Positions 1-8,842 are shown, counted from the first letter of the stretch. The stretch: 64,000 nt of DNA from Ohtaekwangia sp035628875 (GCA_035628875.1 DASPIZ010000044.1:1-64000); one strand, 5' to 3'. Numbers and translations are program-made. The notes: generated by a model from the sequence alone, not told the origin.

Positions 1-533
1 TTCAATCCGGCGATCTGCCGAATCAACAACCCTTCCGGTAATCTGCTTTTGTCAATACGCCGTGGCTTTACTTTCTCACGAAAAAGAAAACCTGAACACC
101 TGATTTTGTGATGGAGGGGTATTGTCTCGACAGTCAATGAATTGTTCTCAAAAATGATTTCACGGACATTTTCCTTAAGCCTGTGAAATATGATTTGAAA
201 GCCAGGTGCTGACTGAGAATAGCGTAACTGTGTGGTGATGATTTCGTCTAATCCGCGATGACTGTATATATGCAGTTCATTGGTTCGGCGCTGAAGGTGC
301 ATAGTGAAAATGAGTCCCATCAAGCCAAGATAATGGTCACCATGCAGGTGACTAATGAAAATGTGATTGATGCGATGGAAGTTCACCTGAAAGCGCATGA
401 GTTGCATTTGGGCTCCTTCGCCGCAATCAACGAGGAAAACACTATTCTGAATTTCGATCAGTTGTGAAGAAGGGTGTCTTCCATACGCCGGCAATGCACC
501 ACTCGAACCTAAGATGGTAATTTTAAAACTCAT
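1..533 (-). CDS. rnz: Ribonuclease Z, N-terminal 177 residues (cut by left edge)
   Basis: Metallo-beta-lactamase-fold endonuclease that trims the 3' end of tRNA precursors. The reverse strand reads from an ATG at 533 (start MSFKITILGSSGALPAYGR) to the window edge without a stop. The zinc-binding motif HLHGDH (HxHxDH) is at residues 62-67, preceded by the family-typical FLVDCGEGAQ. Full-length relatives are about 300 residues, so roughly 125 C-terminal residues lie outside. The STAS gene lies just upstream on the same strand, but a hairpin terminator separates them, so rnz may have its own promoter. No clear TAnnTTTG box was seen before it. Confidence 0.93.
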   Translation of the reverse strand, partial: MSFKITILGSSGALPAYGRHPSSQLIEIQNSVFLVDCGEGAQMQLMRFQVNFHRINHIFISHLHGDHYLGLMGLIFTMHLQRRTNELHIYSHRGLDEIITTQLRYSQSAPGFQIIFHRLKENVREIIFENNSLTVETIPLHHKIRCSGFLFREKVKPRRIDKSRLPEGLLIRQIAGL

Positions 534-552
534 GCTTCACATAAAAACAAAA

Positions 553-575
553 GACCAAAACGCGGTGTTTTGGTC
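553..575 (-). terminator. Hairpin terminator between the STAS gene and rnz
   Basis: A 9-bp perfect stem GACCAAAAC/GTTTTGGTC (553-561 and 567-575) closes a 5-base loop. Read on the minus strand it is followed by a T-rich tract (TTTTGTTTTT), as expected for the end of the STAS transcript. A T-run also follows on the plus strand, so it could work in both directions. Confidence 0.7.
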
Positions 576-597
576 GTAAGTTTTTTATTGGACAGGA

Positions 598-978
598 TTA
601 GTTTCCGTCGCCGTTTTTCAGGTCTTTTTCAATTTCATGCATGAACACCGTATCCACTGCCTCCTCTACTGTAGGTAGAATGTTCAGTACGCTGTCAAGC
701 TGAGAAATTTTAATTAGTTTCAATGTATGATCTGAAAGCGAGGCTAAAACAAAAATGCCGCCTTCTTCCTGAACAATTCGGTTGCCAACCAGTAAGGCAC
801 TTAAACCGGAAGAGTCAGTATATTTCACCTCAGCAAGATCCAGAATGATATTCCGTGACCCTTCCGCATGGAGCGTGATCAATTCTGATTTTAATCCCGG
901 AGCTACGCTGGAATCAAGCTTCTCTTCATGAAGCTTCAGCATACTGTATTTCTCCTGCTTGTCAATCGTATATTTCAT
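598..978 (-). CDS. STAS-domain protein (anti-sigma factor antagonist type)
   Basis: A 126-residue single-domain protein of the SpoIIAA/RsbV type. The motif TDSSGLSALL (Ser56/Ser57) sits where these proteins carry the serine phosphorylated by a partner anti-sigma kinase. The domain covers nearly the whole chain, followed by a charged C-terminal tail of about 20 residues. No kinase or sigma factor gene is adjacent, so the partner is unknown. It lies upstream of rnz on the same strand. The family call is firm; the regulated pathway is not visible. Confidence 0.85.
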   Translation of the reverse strand: MKYTIDKQEKYSMLKLHEEKLDSSVAPGLKSELITLHAEGSRNIILDLAEVKYTDSSGLSALLVGNRIVQEEGGIFVLASLSDHTLKLIKISQLDSVLNILPTVEEAVDTVFMHEIEKDLKNGDGN

Positions 979-1007
979 AAAATATTAAGGTACATGTCTG
1001 TTTTTAG

Positions 1008-1165
1008 CTTCGAGTTTTGAGCCGCGAGCTGCGAGCGGTTTTGTTCTCGAAACCTTTCGCGACTTGCGGTAAGCTTCAGGCTACAGGCCACAAGCTCCAA
1101 GTTTGTTATCGGTAACTTATCAGTTTTCGAAAACCAATCTCAAACTTCAAACCTCAAACTAAATT
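1008..1165 (-). repeat. Composite intergenic repeat, inverted copy
   Basis: Between STAS and purC. It contains, in order, a GAGCCGCGAGCTGCGAGC-type module, a GCTTCAGGCTACAGG module and a CTCAAACTTCAAACCTCAAA module, with spacers carrying TTTTCGAAAA. These are the modules found elsewhere in the opposite orientation (for example 20226-20478 and 32913-33178). Confidence 0.65.
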
Positions 1166-1222
1166 GGCAAACCCCTCGTTCTGCAACACCCATCCCTTAA
1201 CCTTGAACTTACGTGCCCGAAG

Positions 1223-2164
1223 TTAAGGGATTTTTATGGAATTGAGGATGCTTTGTTCTATTCTTTGCGAAAGCGAGGTATAATCTACAGGCGCGAGTTC
1301 TTCACCGCGAACCTGAAGATATAACTCCTTGTAACGCGCTGAAATAGATTCCACAATTTCTGCCGTCATCTCCGGAATTTTCTGGCCTTCCTTGCCCTGA
1401 AATCCATTTTCGATCAGCCATTGCCGGACAAATTCTTTAGAGAGTTGCTTTTGTGCCTCCCCGGCATTTTGTCTTTGCGCATAGCCCTCTTTGTAAAAGT
1501 AACGTGAAGAATCAGGCGTATGCACTTCGTCGATTAAATATATTTTGCCGTTGTGCTTTCCAAATTCATATTTGGTATCCACAAGGATCAGTCCCCGTGC
1601 ATCGGCCATGTCACTTCCTTTTTTGAAAAGTGCATGAGTATAGGCCTCCAGTTGGGCGTAATCTGCTGCAGAGACAATACCGCGGTTTAGAATTTCTTCT
1701 TTCGAAATATCTTCATCATGCCCGACATGTGCTTTGGTGGTAGGTGTAATGATGGGTTGTGGAAGTTTATCATTTTCTTTCAAACCATCCGGCAGGGGCA
1801 CACCGCATAAACTCCGTTTACCTGCTTTATATTCCCGAGCAGCATGGCCGGATAAATAGCCGCGAATCACCATCTCTACGGCAAAAGGATCGCACTTAAA
1901 TCCGACCGTAACATTGGGATCGGGTGTTTCAAGTACCCAGTTTGGAACTATATCTTTTGTTGCCTCCAGATTATAAGCTGCAATCTGGTTAAGCACCCGC
2001 CCTTTATCCGGAATTGCTTGGGGAAGGATAACGTCGAATGCCGAAATCCTATCAGTAGCGACCATAGCCATGTGATCACCAAAGTAATAGACATCCCGCA
2101 CTTTACCTTTGTAAAATCCGGTTTGTCCGGGGAAATTGAAGTTGGTTTCTTTGATCGCCTTCAT
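1223..2164 (-). CDS. purC: SAICAR synthase (phosphoribosylaminoimidazole-succinocarboxamide synthase)
   Basis: Step of purine synthesis that joins aspartate to CAIR with ATP, giving SAICAR. The 313-residue protein carries the family motifs GKVRDVY (residues 20-26), TDRISAFD (37-44), the IRGYLSGH segment and the LVDTKYEFG / LIDEVHTPDSSR segments that bind substrate and ATP. Start chosen at the ATG at 2164. A TTG six codons upstream (2182) is possible, but it falls inside a plausible promoter box (TAACTTGC) and adds residues not usual in the family. It stands alone, without other pur genes nearby. Confidence 0.95.
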   Translation of the reverse strand: MKAIKETNFNFPGQTGFYKGKVRDVYYFGDHMAMVATDRISAFDVILPQAIPDKGRVLNQIAAYNLEATKDIVPNWVLETPDPNVTVGFKCDPFAVEMVIRGYLSGHAAREYKAGKRSLCGVPLPDGLKENDKLPQPIITPTTKAHVGHDEDISKEEILNRGIVSAADYAQLEAYTHALFKKGSDMADARGLILVDTKYEFGKHNGKIYLIDEVHTPDSSRYFYKEGYAQRQNAGEAQKQLSKEFVRQWLIENGFQGKEGQKIPEMTAEIVESISARYKELYLQVRGEELAPVDYTSLSQRIEQSILNSIKIP

Positions 2165-2254
2165 ATATTTTAAAAGGCGCAAGTTATAAATTGATTAGTC
2201 ACACAAGGAATAGAAAACCCGAAAAATAATCGGTTCATTTTCATACCTTTTGGA

Positions 2255-3622
2255 TTATTTTTGAGTAGATGTGTCTTTCACTTCTACAACCGTTCCCGCT
2301 TTAAAGATCGTGGTTTTCAGCAACTTGCCATCCTCATCATATTGGTTCCAGGCGCCGTGCTTTTTGTCGGCCACATATTGTCCCGCTTCTGCTGTTTTTC
2401 CGTTTTCGTAAAACAAAGTGAATAATCCATGCTTCCGGTTAGTCCGGTATTCGCCGATGTTCTCAGCCTGGCCGTTTTCAAAATAGGTTTTATATGGTCC
2501 CGTTAACTGATTACCCTTCAGTGTTTCTTCACTTTTTAATTTGCCTGATGGATAATAGGTATAGCGTATACCATTTAGTTTTCCATCCGAGTAGGTGGCT
2601 TTAGTTTTTGGCGTCTTACTATTTAAGTGATAGGTGATCCAGAGACCGTGTGGTTTTTCGTTACGAAATCTTTTCTCAGCAAGAAGATCTCCTGATTCGT
2701 TAAATTCCTGTATAGTAGCATCGATGCCATTGGCTGCCCATTGGTCACGTATTTTGATCTTGCCATCTGGAAAATAATCGAAGTTGGTGCCGGTTTTTTT
2801 TCCTTCTTTATATTGATATCGATGTCGTACGGCACCGTTGGCATAGTAAGCTACATTTTCCCCCTGGAGTTGACCGTTGGTAAAGCTTCCTTCGAGGATC
2901 AGATTGCCTTCGCGGTCGTAGTTTTTGAACTGACCATGTTTTGAACCGGCATCCATGGTAGATGCCGTTTCAAGTTGACCATTGTCGAAATAGGTTTTAT
3001 AAAATCCTGAAAGAACGCCATCTACATAGTTTGCTTCGCTTTCTATTTTTCCATTTTCGAAAAAAGTGCGTGTGATGCCATTGGGTTTACCTTTTTGATA
3101 GCTGATTTCTTTTTTGATCTTTCCGTTTGGATAATATTCCTTGATGAGTCCCTCCGGTTTTCCCTTTACAAAATAGCTTTCACGTTTAATGGTACCGTTG
3201 TCGAAGAAAAGTTGTACACTGTCTGTGAGTTTGTCATTCTGATAATAAGCTTTTTGAAAGGGGAGTCCCTCTTCATTGAAGATTTTTACAGGCCCGTGTC
3301 TCAAGCCATTGACATAGATTAGCTGTCGCGCAGGTTTTCCGTTGCTGTGATATTCGGTAAATACGCCGGATTTTTTTCCTTGTTCAAACTGGCCTTCCAT
3401 CATCGGATTCCCATTTTCATAATAGCGTATATACTTTCCGTTATACTGTTCCGGGTCGTTTGCGGAAACAAAATAGATTTCTTCAATATGTTTCTTTTGC
3501 GGATCATAGTATTTACGCACTTCCTGCTGCGCAAAGGTAAACGAGGACACAAAGAGAAAACTGAAGAGAAGAAGACTAGGCATACAATGATTTATTATGA
3601 ACACCTGGAGGTGTTTTTCCAT
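2255..3622 (-). CDS. Secreted MORN-variant repeat protein
   Basis: A 455-residue protein with an N-terminal signal peptide (hydrophobic LLLFSFLFVSSFTFAQ, likely cut after Ala-Gln) followed almost entirely by about 16 repeats of roughly 22-24 residues with the pattern YYPNGKIKxExxYxxGKxxG. This is the MORN-variant (YwqK-like) repeat common in Bacteroidota. The repeats form an extended beta-hairpin ladder, and function in this family is largely unknown. The ATG at 3583 (13 codons in) would give a shorter, more typical signal peptide and is an alternative start. It lies 49 bases downstream of the thiolase gene and could be co-transcribed with it. Confidence 0.85.
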   Translation of the reverse strand: MEKHLQVFIINHCMPSLLLFSFLFVSSFTFAQQEVRKYYDPQKKHIEEIYFVSANDPEQYNGKYIRYYENGNPMMEGQFEQGKKSGVFTEYHSNGKPARQLIYVNGLRHGPVKIFNEEGLPFQKAYYQNDKLTDSVQLFFDNGTIKRESYFVKGKPEGLIKEYYPNGKIKKEISYQKGKPNGITRTFFENGKIESEANYVDGVLSGFYKTYFDNGQLETASTMDAGSKHGQFKNYDREGNLILEGSFTNGQLQGENVAYYANGAVRHRYQYKEGKKTGTNFDYFPDGKIKIRDQWAANGIDATIQEFNESGDLLAEKRFRNEKPHGLWITYHLNSKTPKTKATYSDGKLNGIRYTYYPSGKLKSEETLKGNQLTGPYKTYFENGQAENIGEYRTNRKHGLFTLFYENGKTAEAGQYVADKKHGAWNQYDEDGKLLKTTIFKAGTVVEVKDTSTQK

Positions 3623-3671
3623 GCAATAACGAAGTGTCTTTTTAATTGTTGTTCCAAAAATGGAATGAATC

Positions 3672-4850
3672 CTACATCAGTTCGATCACGATAGCAGATG
3701 CGCCACCACCACCATTACAGATGCCGGCAACGCCTATGGAAGCGTTGTTTTGTTTTAATACATGAAGTAGTGATGTGATAATCCGCGCACCAGAAGCACC
3801 GAGGGGATGGCCTAATGCAACGGCACCACCATGCACATTAACCCGTTGCGGATCGATTTCAAGTTTTACATTGTTGGCAATGGCTACAGCCGCAAAGGCT
3901 TCGTTGATCTCATAATAGTTGACATCCTTTTTTTCTACGCCGGCGTTTTTTATCGCCTTGGGAATGGCAATGGACGGTGTCGTAGTAAACCACATAGGGT
4001 CTTGTGCCGCATCTGCAAAACCACGAATTCTTGCCAGCGGTTTAGCGCCAAGTTCTTTTGCTTTTTCTTTACTCACCAATAGCAGCGCCGAAGCACCGTC
4101 GTTTAGTGTGCTGGCATTAGCTGCTGTAACCGTTCCTTCTTTAGAGAACACTGGTTTAAGTGTTGGTATTTTTTCGAAGTTTACATTCTTGTACTCTTCG
4201 TCTTCCGAAAACAGCGATATATTTCCTTTGCGGTCTTTGACTTCGACTGGGATAACTTCTTCTTTGAATTTTCCTGCTGCCCATGCAGAAGCAGAACGTG
4301 TGTAGGAATCAACAGCATATTGGTCTTGCGCTTCTCGGGAAATATTCATCTCGCGCGCAGTATTGTCTGCGCATACGCCCATAGCACAATGGTTGTAGAC
4401 ATCCGTTAACCCATCGTATTGAACGCTGTCGAGTAATTCACCGTGACCGTATTTGTATCCTGAGCGTGCTTTCATCAGGTAATAAGGCGAGTTGCTCATG
4501 CTTTCTGTTCCACCGGCGATCACCGCATCATTGTGCCCCAGCATGATTGATTGTGAACCGAACATAACCGCTTTCATACCCGAAGCACAAACTTTGTTAA
4601 CCAACGTGCATGGAACTTCAAAACCTAATCCTGCACCTGCGGCAATCTGCGTTGCCGGGGCTTGTCCCAGTCCTGCCGATAATACATTTCCCATCAGTAC
4701 CTCCTGGATATGTTTGGGATCAACCTGCGCTTTTTCCAGTGCGCCTTTCACAGCAATTGATCCTAATGTTGTTGCGCTAACGGATGCAAGACCTCCTCCA
4801 AAACTTCCTATTGGGGTGCGCACCGCGGATATGATATATACTTCTTTCAT
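3672..4850 (-). CDS. Acetyl-CoA C-acetyltransferase (biosynthetic-type thiolase)
   Basis: Condenses two acetyl-CoA to acetoacetyl-CoA, or works in reverse in fatty-acid and ketone breakdown. The 392-residue protein matches thiolase length and shows the full catalytic set: nucleophile Cys88 (NKVCASGMK), His348 (GHPLGASG) and Cys378 (CNGGGGASA). The N-terminus YIISAVRTPIGSFGG is typical. No hydroxyacyl-CoA dehydrogenase or phasin gene is adjacent, so acetoacetyl-CoA formation versus beta-oxidation cannot be decided. A repeat block begins 10 bases upstream of its start codon. Confidence 0.93.
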   Translation of the reverse strand: MKEVYIISAVRTPIGSFGGGLASVSATTLGSIAVKGALEKAQVDPKHIQEVLMGNVLSAGLGQAPATQIAAGAGLGFEVPCTLVNKVCASGMKAVMFGSQSIMLGHNDAVIAGGTESMSNSPYYLMKARSGYKYGHGELLDSVQYDGLTDVYNHCAMGVCADNTAREMNISREAQDQYAVDSYTRSASAWAAGKFKEEVIPVEVKDRKGNISLFSEDEEYKNVNFEKIPTLKPVFSKEGTVTAANASTLNDGASALLLVSKEKAKELGAKPLARIRGFADAAQDPMWFTTTPSIAIPKAIKNAGVEKKDVNYYEINEAFAAVAIANNVKLEIDPQRVNVHGGAVALGHPLGASGARIITSLLHVLKQNNASIGVAGICNGGGGASAIVIELM

Positions 4851-4859
4851 TTTCTTTAG

Positions 4860-5190
4860 TTCAAAGTTTCATGGTTCAAAGTTTCATGGTTCAAAGTTCA
4901 TGGTTCAAAGTTCAAGGGTTGAGTTCGGTAACGAAGTGTTTGGCGAATATTGTTTGAGGTTTGACGTTTGAGGTTTGATGTTGGTTTCTTGATATGGGTC
5001 TGCGATTCGTTTTAAAATCTAGATTTGGCTTTGCGTAACTCAGCGCCTTTGCGCCTTAGCGGTTAAGATATCGGTGGAAGAAGTTCAATAACTTTTTCGT
5101 TATCGAAAAACAACCTGAAGCCTGCAGCTTAAAGCTCAATGTAAAACCTGTTCCAAGACGGACACACCTAAGCCTCGTAGCTCGTAGCTA
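4860..5190 (+). repeat. Composite intergenic repeat block (343-bp gap)
   Basis: Fills the gap between the TPR gene and the thiolase start. It contains a TTCAAAG/TTCATGG tandem (4860-4920), a linker GGTAACGAAGTGTTTGGCGA, a GAGGTTTGACGTTTGAGG tandem (4955-4980), a GCGCCTTTGCGCC element (5028-5067), then a CCTGAAGCCTGCAGC module (about 5112-5140) and a CTCGTAGCTCGTAGC module (5174-5190). No open reading frame of interest was seen. Confidence 0.7.
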
Positions 5191-5193
5191 ACT

Positions 5194-5838
5194 TTACCAG
5201 TCCGGCTTGCCGCTGTTATTTCGTTTTTGTGCCTCACGTTTGTTTTGCTGGAGATATTGGATCTCCTGGTTTTTCAGGGCTTCGAGAATCATCTTTGCTT
5301 TCTCTTCACTGATCTTCATCTCTTCCAAACGTTTTTTTACTTCAGGAGGCAATTCCTGTTTGTCTTTGTCTTTTTTTTCCTGATCTTTTTCCTCTTGTTT
5401 TTGCGATTCTTCTTTTTTGGACTTCTCGTCCTTCTCCTCTTCTGGCTTGTCTTTCTTCTCCTTGTTTTCCTTGTCCTGTTTTTCCTGGTCTTCTTTTTTC
5501 TTCTGCTCCTGCTCTTTCTGTTCTTTTTCCTGCTGCTCTTTCTCTTTTTGCTGCTGTTGTTTTTCTTGTTGTTGCTTCTGTTTTTCCTTTTGCTTTTGTT
5601 CCTGCTCTTTTTTCTCCTGCTCTTTCTTCTCTTGTTCAAGCACCTTTTTTAAGGTTTGTAATTTTATGTTTTCCGGATCCTGCGCGAGCCCCTCATTTAC
5701 GGCAGCCAAAGCTTTATCCGGATTTCCATTGATATACAAATTTGAACCTTGGTGGAATTTCATTTCAGCCATTGGACCCTGAGCCAACAACTGTGTAAAT
5801 CCTATCATAAACAAAAGGCAGCAGATAAATCGTTTCAT
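5194..5838 (-). CDS. TPR protein with long charged low-complexity tail (BatC-like)
   Basis: A 214-residue exported protein. Residues 1-19 form a signal peptide ending in LLAQ. A single TPR-like unit follows (QGSNLYINGNPDKALAAVNE). Residues about 65-165 are almost only Lys, Glu, Gln and Asp, encoded by AAG/GAA/CAG-type repeats, and a short ordered segment (LPPEVKKRLEEMKISEEKAKMI) follows. This layout resembles BatC of the Bacteroidota Bat operon. Its ATG overlaps the stop of the upstream TPR gene (ATGA), indicating translational coupling. Function within the Bat group is not established, so the name rests on layout and context. Confidence 0.75.
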   Translation of the reverse strand: MKRFICCLLFMIGFTQLLAQGPMAEMKFHQGSNLYINGNPDKALAAVNEGLAQDPENIKLQTLKKVLEQEKKEQEKKEQEQKQKEKQKQQQEKQQQQKEKEQQEKEQKEQEQKKKEDQEKQDKENKEKKDKPEEEKDEKSKKEESQKQEEKDQEKKDKDKQELPPEVKKRLEEMKISEEKAKMILEALKNQEIQYLQQNKREAQKRNNSGKPDW

Positions 5839-6587
5839 ATTCTTTTTGCGTATAACGAATCTATTTTAACAACCAGTTTGATACGGTCCAAAAATTCGGT
5901 TTGTTTTTTTAATCTCGGGTCACGCTTCATAGCATTTTCCAGCAACGTCTGTGCTTCAACGTATTTTTTTTCCGCAACCAGGGCTTTCGCTTGTGAAAGA
6001 ATGGTTTCCGGGAACAGTACAATTTTTTTAATAAGCTCGTAATTGTATCGGGCGCTATCATTACCCGGATTCTTACGTAATGCAGTTTTAAAATGATCCA
6101 GCGCTACCGTTAACACCGAATCCGTGTCTTCATCAACAAAGAGATCGCCTTTTTTTAAGGCACTATAACCTAACTGATTCGCTGCCTTGGATGCAATCTT
6201 GTTGTCTTTTGTGGAAGTAAGACGAACATATTCGGCTTCACTGACATCTTCGAGCATTCCAAGCACGGAATCTGAAAGTGTTGTTTGACCTGAAGAACCA
6301 TAGAACCCATCGCGCAAAATCCCGGATGACATAAATGCGGCATTTGCATAGTTTAACGATGCAGGATCACTTTTAACCTTTAGTGAATCAAATAAAAATT
6401 GATATGCCTTGTACGCTTTCAGGTATTCCCGGGCAAAGTATTCTTTCTTAGCCTGAGCTTTCATACGATTTGCCTGGCTAATTGGATTTCGTTGAAAATA
6501 TAAATAGGCAGGAATCAATAACCCGATACAGATTACGATCATGAGGATACTGACGATAAGCTTTCCTGGTCCTTTCATTATGATCAA
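5835..6587 (-). CDS. Membrane-anchored TPR protein (Bat-like cluster)
   Basis: A 250-residue protein with one N-terminal membrane segment (about residues 9-31, rich in Ile/Leu) and a periplasmic region with TPR-like helical repeats, for example the segments around KAYKAYQFLFDSLK, LDHFKTALRKNPGNDSARYN and KKYVEAQTLLENAMKRDP. It lies between the VWA gene (24 bases upstream) and the second TPR gene (4-base overlap), so the three are probably one transcript. TPR proteins in this position are thought to scaffold Bat complexes. No catalytic motif is visible. Confidence 0.75.
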   Translation of the reverse strand: MIIMKGPGKLIVSILMIVICIGLLIPAYLYFQRNPISQANRMKAQAKKEYFAREYLKAYKAYQFLFDSLKVKSDPASLNYANAAFMSSGILRDGFYGSSGQTTLSDSVLGMLEDVSEAEYVRLTSTKDNKIASKAANQLGYSALKKGDLFVDEDTDSVLTVALDHFKTALRKNPGNDSARYNYELIKKIVLFPETILSQAKALVAEKKYVEAQTLLENAMKRDPRLKKQTEFLDRIKLVVKIDSLYAKRI

Positions 6588-6611
6588 CTTAATTAATCGC
6601 TGTATGGTTTT

Positions 6612-7586
6612 TTATATACGTATAGTCGGCACGTTGATTAACATATCCAGCATGAACAGTACTGCCGCCGCCAGCAGAAAATAAAAATACTTGTTGGCGG
6701 TAACATCCACAAAGCGCGTTCCGCGCAATTCCCCCTCAATATTTCCAATCGTATTGATTAAGCGCGAAACGTCGTTTTTAGTTTCATTAATCTCGAAATA
6801 CTGGCCCTCCGTTCTTCTGGCTAAAGTGCGTAACGATTCTGAATTAAGGCGGGTGGTAACAATATTTCCACTCCGGTCTTTCTTCAGTCCACTACCAGCA
6901 TAAATATTTCCACCTTGTTCAGTGCCCACACCGAGGGTAAACAATTTGATATCCTGTTCTTCAATTTCACGGCTGATCTCTTCGGTTTTTTCCCCGAAGT
7001 CTTCACCATCGCTAATCAATACAATAACTTTCGATTTCGATTGTGTTGCAGGGCCGGTTGTCTCTTCGTCCTGAAGTTTCTTTAAAGCAAGTTTCAATGG
7101 CGGCCCAAAATCTGTACCTGTATTCGGAACGAGTCCGGAATGTAGTGTTTCAATGAAGAGGTTAAGTGCATTCTGATCATACGTTAACGGACATTGAACA
7201 AATGCTTCTGATGAAAAGATAATGACGCCAATACGATCGGCGCTGAATGCATCGACAATTCTTTTCATTTCAAATTTTATCTTTTCAATCCGTGAAGGTT
7301 GGATGTCAAATGCATCCATGGATTTTGAGAGATCAACACAAATCATAATGTCCTTTCCTACAGATTTAACTTCTTTCTTTGATCCACCAAAGGAAGGGCC
7401 CAGAAGTGCTATCATAAACAAGGCAAAATATAACGTGCGGAAAATGACTTTGATAAACACATTGGAGTAGGAGGTGTTAAGCCGCTTCCCGATCTTAACG
7501 ACCTTGACGATGTACAGGATATAAAAGACAAAAAAGACTGTTGCCAGCAGTATTTCAGTTAAACCAATTTCACGATACCAGAGCAC
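6612..7586 (-). CDS. VWA-domain membrane protein (BatA/BatB-like)
   Basis: A 324-residue inner-membrane protein with two N-terminal membrane segments (about residues 10-30 and 48-64), a von Willebrand factor A domain (about 78-270) and a C-terminal membrane segment (FYFLLAAAVLFMLDML). The metal-binding DxSxS motif is intact (Asp85, Ser87, Ser89 in CVDLSKSMD), with the downstream Thr and the Asp of SDGEDFG. This topology is that of BatA/BatB proteins from aerotolerance operons. Only one VWA gene is present, and no MoxR ATPase, BatD or BatE is adjacent, so the cluster is incomplete. Confidence 0.83.
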   Translation of the reverse strand: MLWYREIGLTEILLATVFFVFYILYIVKVVKIGKRLNTSYSNVFIKVIFRTLYFALFMIALLGPSFGGSKKEVKSVGKDIMICVDLSKSMDAFDIQPSRIEKIKFEMKRIVDAFSADRIGVIIFSSEAFVQCPLTYDQNALNLFIETLHSGLVPNTGTDFGPPLKLALKKLQDEETTGPATQSKSKVIVLISDGEDFGEKTEEISREIEEQDIKLFTLGVGTEQGGNIYAGSGLKKDRSGNIVTTRLNSESLRTLARRTEGQYFEINETKNDVSRLINTIGNIEGELRGTRFVDVTANKYFYFLLAAAVLFMLDMLINVPTIRI

Positions 7587-7821
7587 TTTAATAAATTTTT
7601 AGAATCGGTGATGTATGTTACGGTAAGCATTAAGGAGCTTCTTCAGCAACATTAATTAGGCAATTAACAATTATTGAACCTGATGTGCAATACCATTTCT
7701 ATTGGCGGCAGAAAGCTTTGGTTGTACCCGACAGATGCCTAAAACAACCGTCCAGTGATCGGCCAAAAATTATCGTTTAAAATACAAGGCATTTTACGGG
7801 TATTTGTGTTCATTCGTAGTA

Positions 7822-7829
7822 TATCTTTG
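7822..7829 (+). promoter_or_regulatory. Possible -7 promoter box
   Basis: TATCTTTG matches the Bacteroidota -7 consensus TAnnTTTG. It lies only 8 bases before the ATG at 7838, which would give an almost leaderless transcript, and the -33 spacing is poor. Weak call. Confidence 0.3.
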
Positions 7830-7837
7830 GGATAACT

Positions 7838-8284
7838 ATGGCTGAAACGCAAAAAAGTATTTATGATAATGCCAAGACACACTTCCTTGGCAATTTTCCT
7901 CCTAATATCCCGATCGAACAGGCATATGTTCACATCGGTATTTATCTCGGATGGGTAATTGAGCGCGACCTGTATTCTGAGTATTTTGAAGAGGAGGCCT
8001 CCAACCAGATTTTCCGTTTTAAACGCAGGGAGATTTCCTGCACGATACTGAGTGAGATCTGGGATGGCTATCTGGGTTTTGAGCTTTTCAGTACCCACGG
8101 TAATATGTTTACCTACTATTATTACGGAGGTGGGTTATACCACAGTGATTACCAGGAAATCCTCGTGAAAAATCTTCCTTCAATTTATCATGTAACGGAT
8201 AGCTGGGCCAACTACGAACGAATGAAGGTGCGTATAGACATGCGGTTACAGGATTGGAAAAAACTTGTCGGAATAACCAATTAA
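7838..8284 (+). CDS. Small soluble protein resembling the DUF7832 family
   Basis: A 148-residue protein without signal peptide or membrane segment. The N-terminal pattern YDNAKTHFLGNFPPNIPIEQ followed by HIGIYLGWVIE resembles a widespread bacterial family of unknown function with YDxAxxHxxGxFPxxLPxxxAxxHIG, which I believe is DUF7832 (recalled, not searched). The C-terminal half is rich in Tyr and Trp (FTYYYYGGG). It stands alone between a minus-strand VWA gene and a minus-strand response regulator. No function can be assigned. Members are sometimes found among polymorphic-toxin immunity genes, but nothing here supports that. Confidence 0.7.
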   Translation: MAETQKSIYDNAKTHFLGNFPPNIPIEQAYVHIGIYLGWVIERDLYSEYFEEEASNQIFRFKRREISCTILSEIWDGYLGFELFSTHGNMFTYYYYGGGLYHSDYQEILVKNLPSIYHVTDSWANYERMKVRIDMRLQDWKKLVGITN

Positions 8285-8306
8285 TGCTAATTAAACTGGC
8301 TTCCTT

Positions 8307-8693
8307 TTATTGATCAGAATAACTACCCAGTCTTTCTTTCAACATCGATAAGAGCGTGCTGTAATTCGCGGGTTTAACCAGGTAATCTGCCCCAAGTTCA
8401 ATACAACGTCGGTACTCCCGCGGATCTTTACTTGTTGTATACATCGTTACATTGATGTCCTTCAACCGATTTTCTTTCCTGATTTGTTCCAGGCATTGAA
8501 TGCCATCCATCAACGGCATATTGATATCAAGAAAAATATAATCCGGAACCTCGAAAAGATCTGCTGTGAGAATCTTTAATGCCTGAATACCATTGTGCGC
8601 CGTGAGACATATGATGGACTTATCAATTTCTTTAAGCGCCTCACAGAAAAGATCAACATCGTCCTGATCATCATCGACAAAAAGTACAGTCAT
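8307..8693 (-). CDS. Stand-alone response regulator receiver protein (CheY-like)
   Basis: A 128-residue protein consisting only of a receiver domain. The acidic pair Asp8-Asp9 (FVDDDQDD), the phospho-acceptor Asp56 (FLDINMP), Thr86/Thr87 and Lys107 (VKPAN) are all in place. There is no output domain, so it must act by protein contact or phosphotransfer. No histidine kinase is adjacent. Such lone receivers beside unrelated genes are common in Cytophagales. It converges with the gene ending at 8284. Confidence 0.93.
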   Translation of the reverse strand: MTVLFVDDDQDDVDLFCEALKEIDKSIICLTAHNGIQALKILTADLFEVPDYIFLDINMPLMDGIQCLEQIRKENRLKDINVTMYTTSKDPREYRRCIELGADYLVKPANYSTLLSMLKERLGSYSDQ

Positions 8694-8842
8694 AAGGTTA
8701 GGAAAAGAGCCGAAAAGATAAGCAAAATAATGAGTTCCCAGCTGTATCAGAATTTAAATAAATTTTTCAACGAATAAATGTTTCAATAGGACTGATGCAG
8801 TTGCATCCGCATACCACTTCATTATCTTACTGAGTGCCTGAA

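Noticed and set aside
5227..5652. Plus-strand Phe/Leu-rich frame and minus-strand Arg/Lys-rich frame over the low-complexity tail
   Set aside because: They are other-frame readings of the AAG/GAA/CAG repeats that encode the Lys/Glu/Gln tail of the TPR gene.
7739..8098. Minus-strand 119-residue frame opposite the 7838-8284 gene
   Set aside because: The plus-strand frame shows family-like conserved motifs and a plausible start; the opposite frame shows none.
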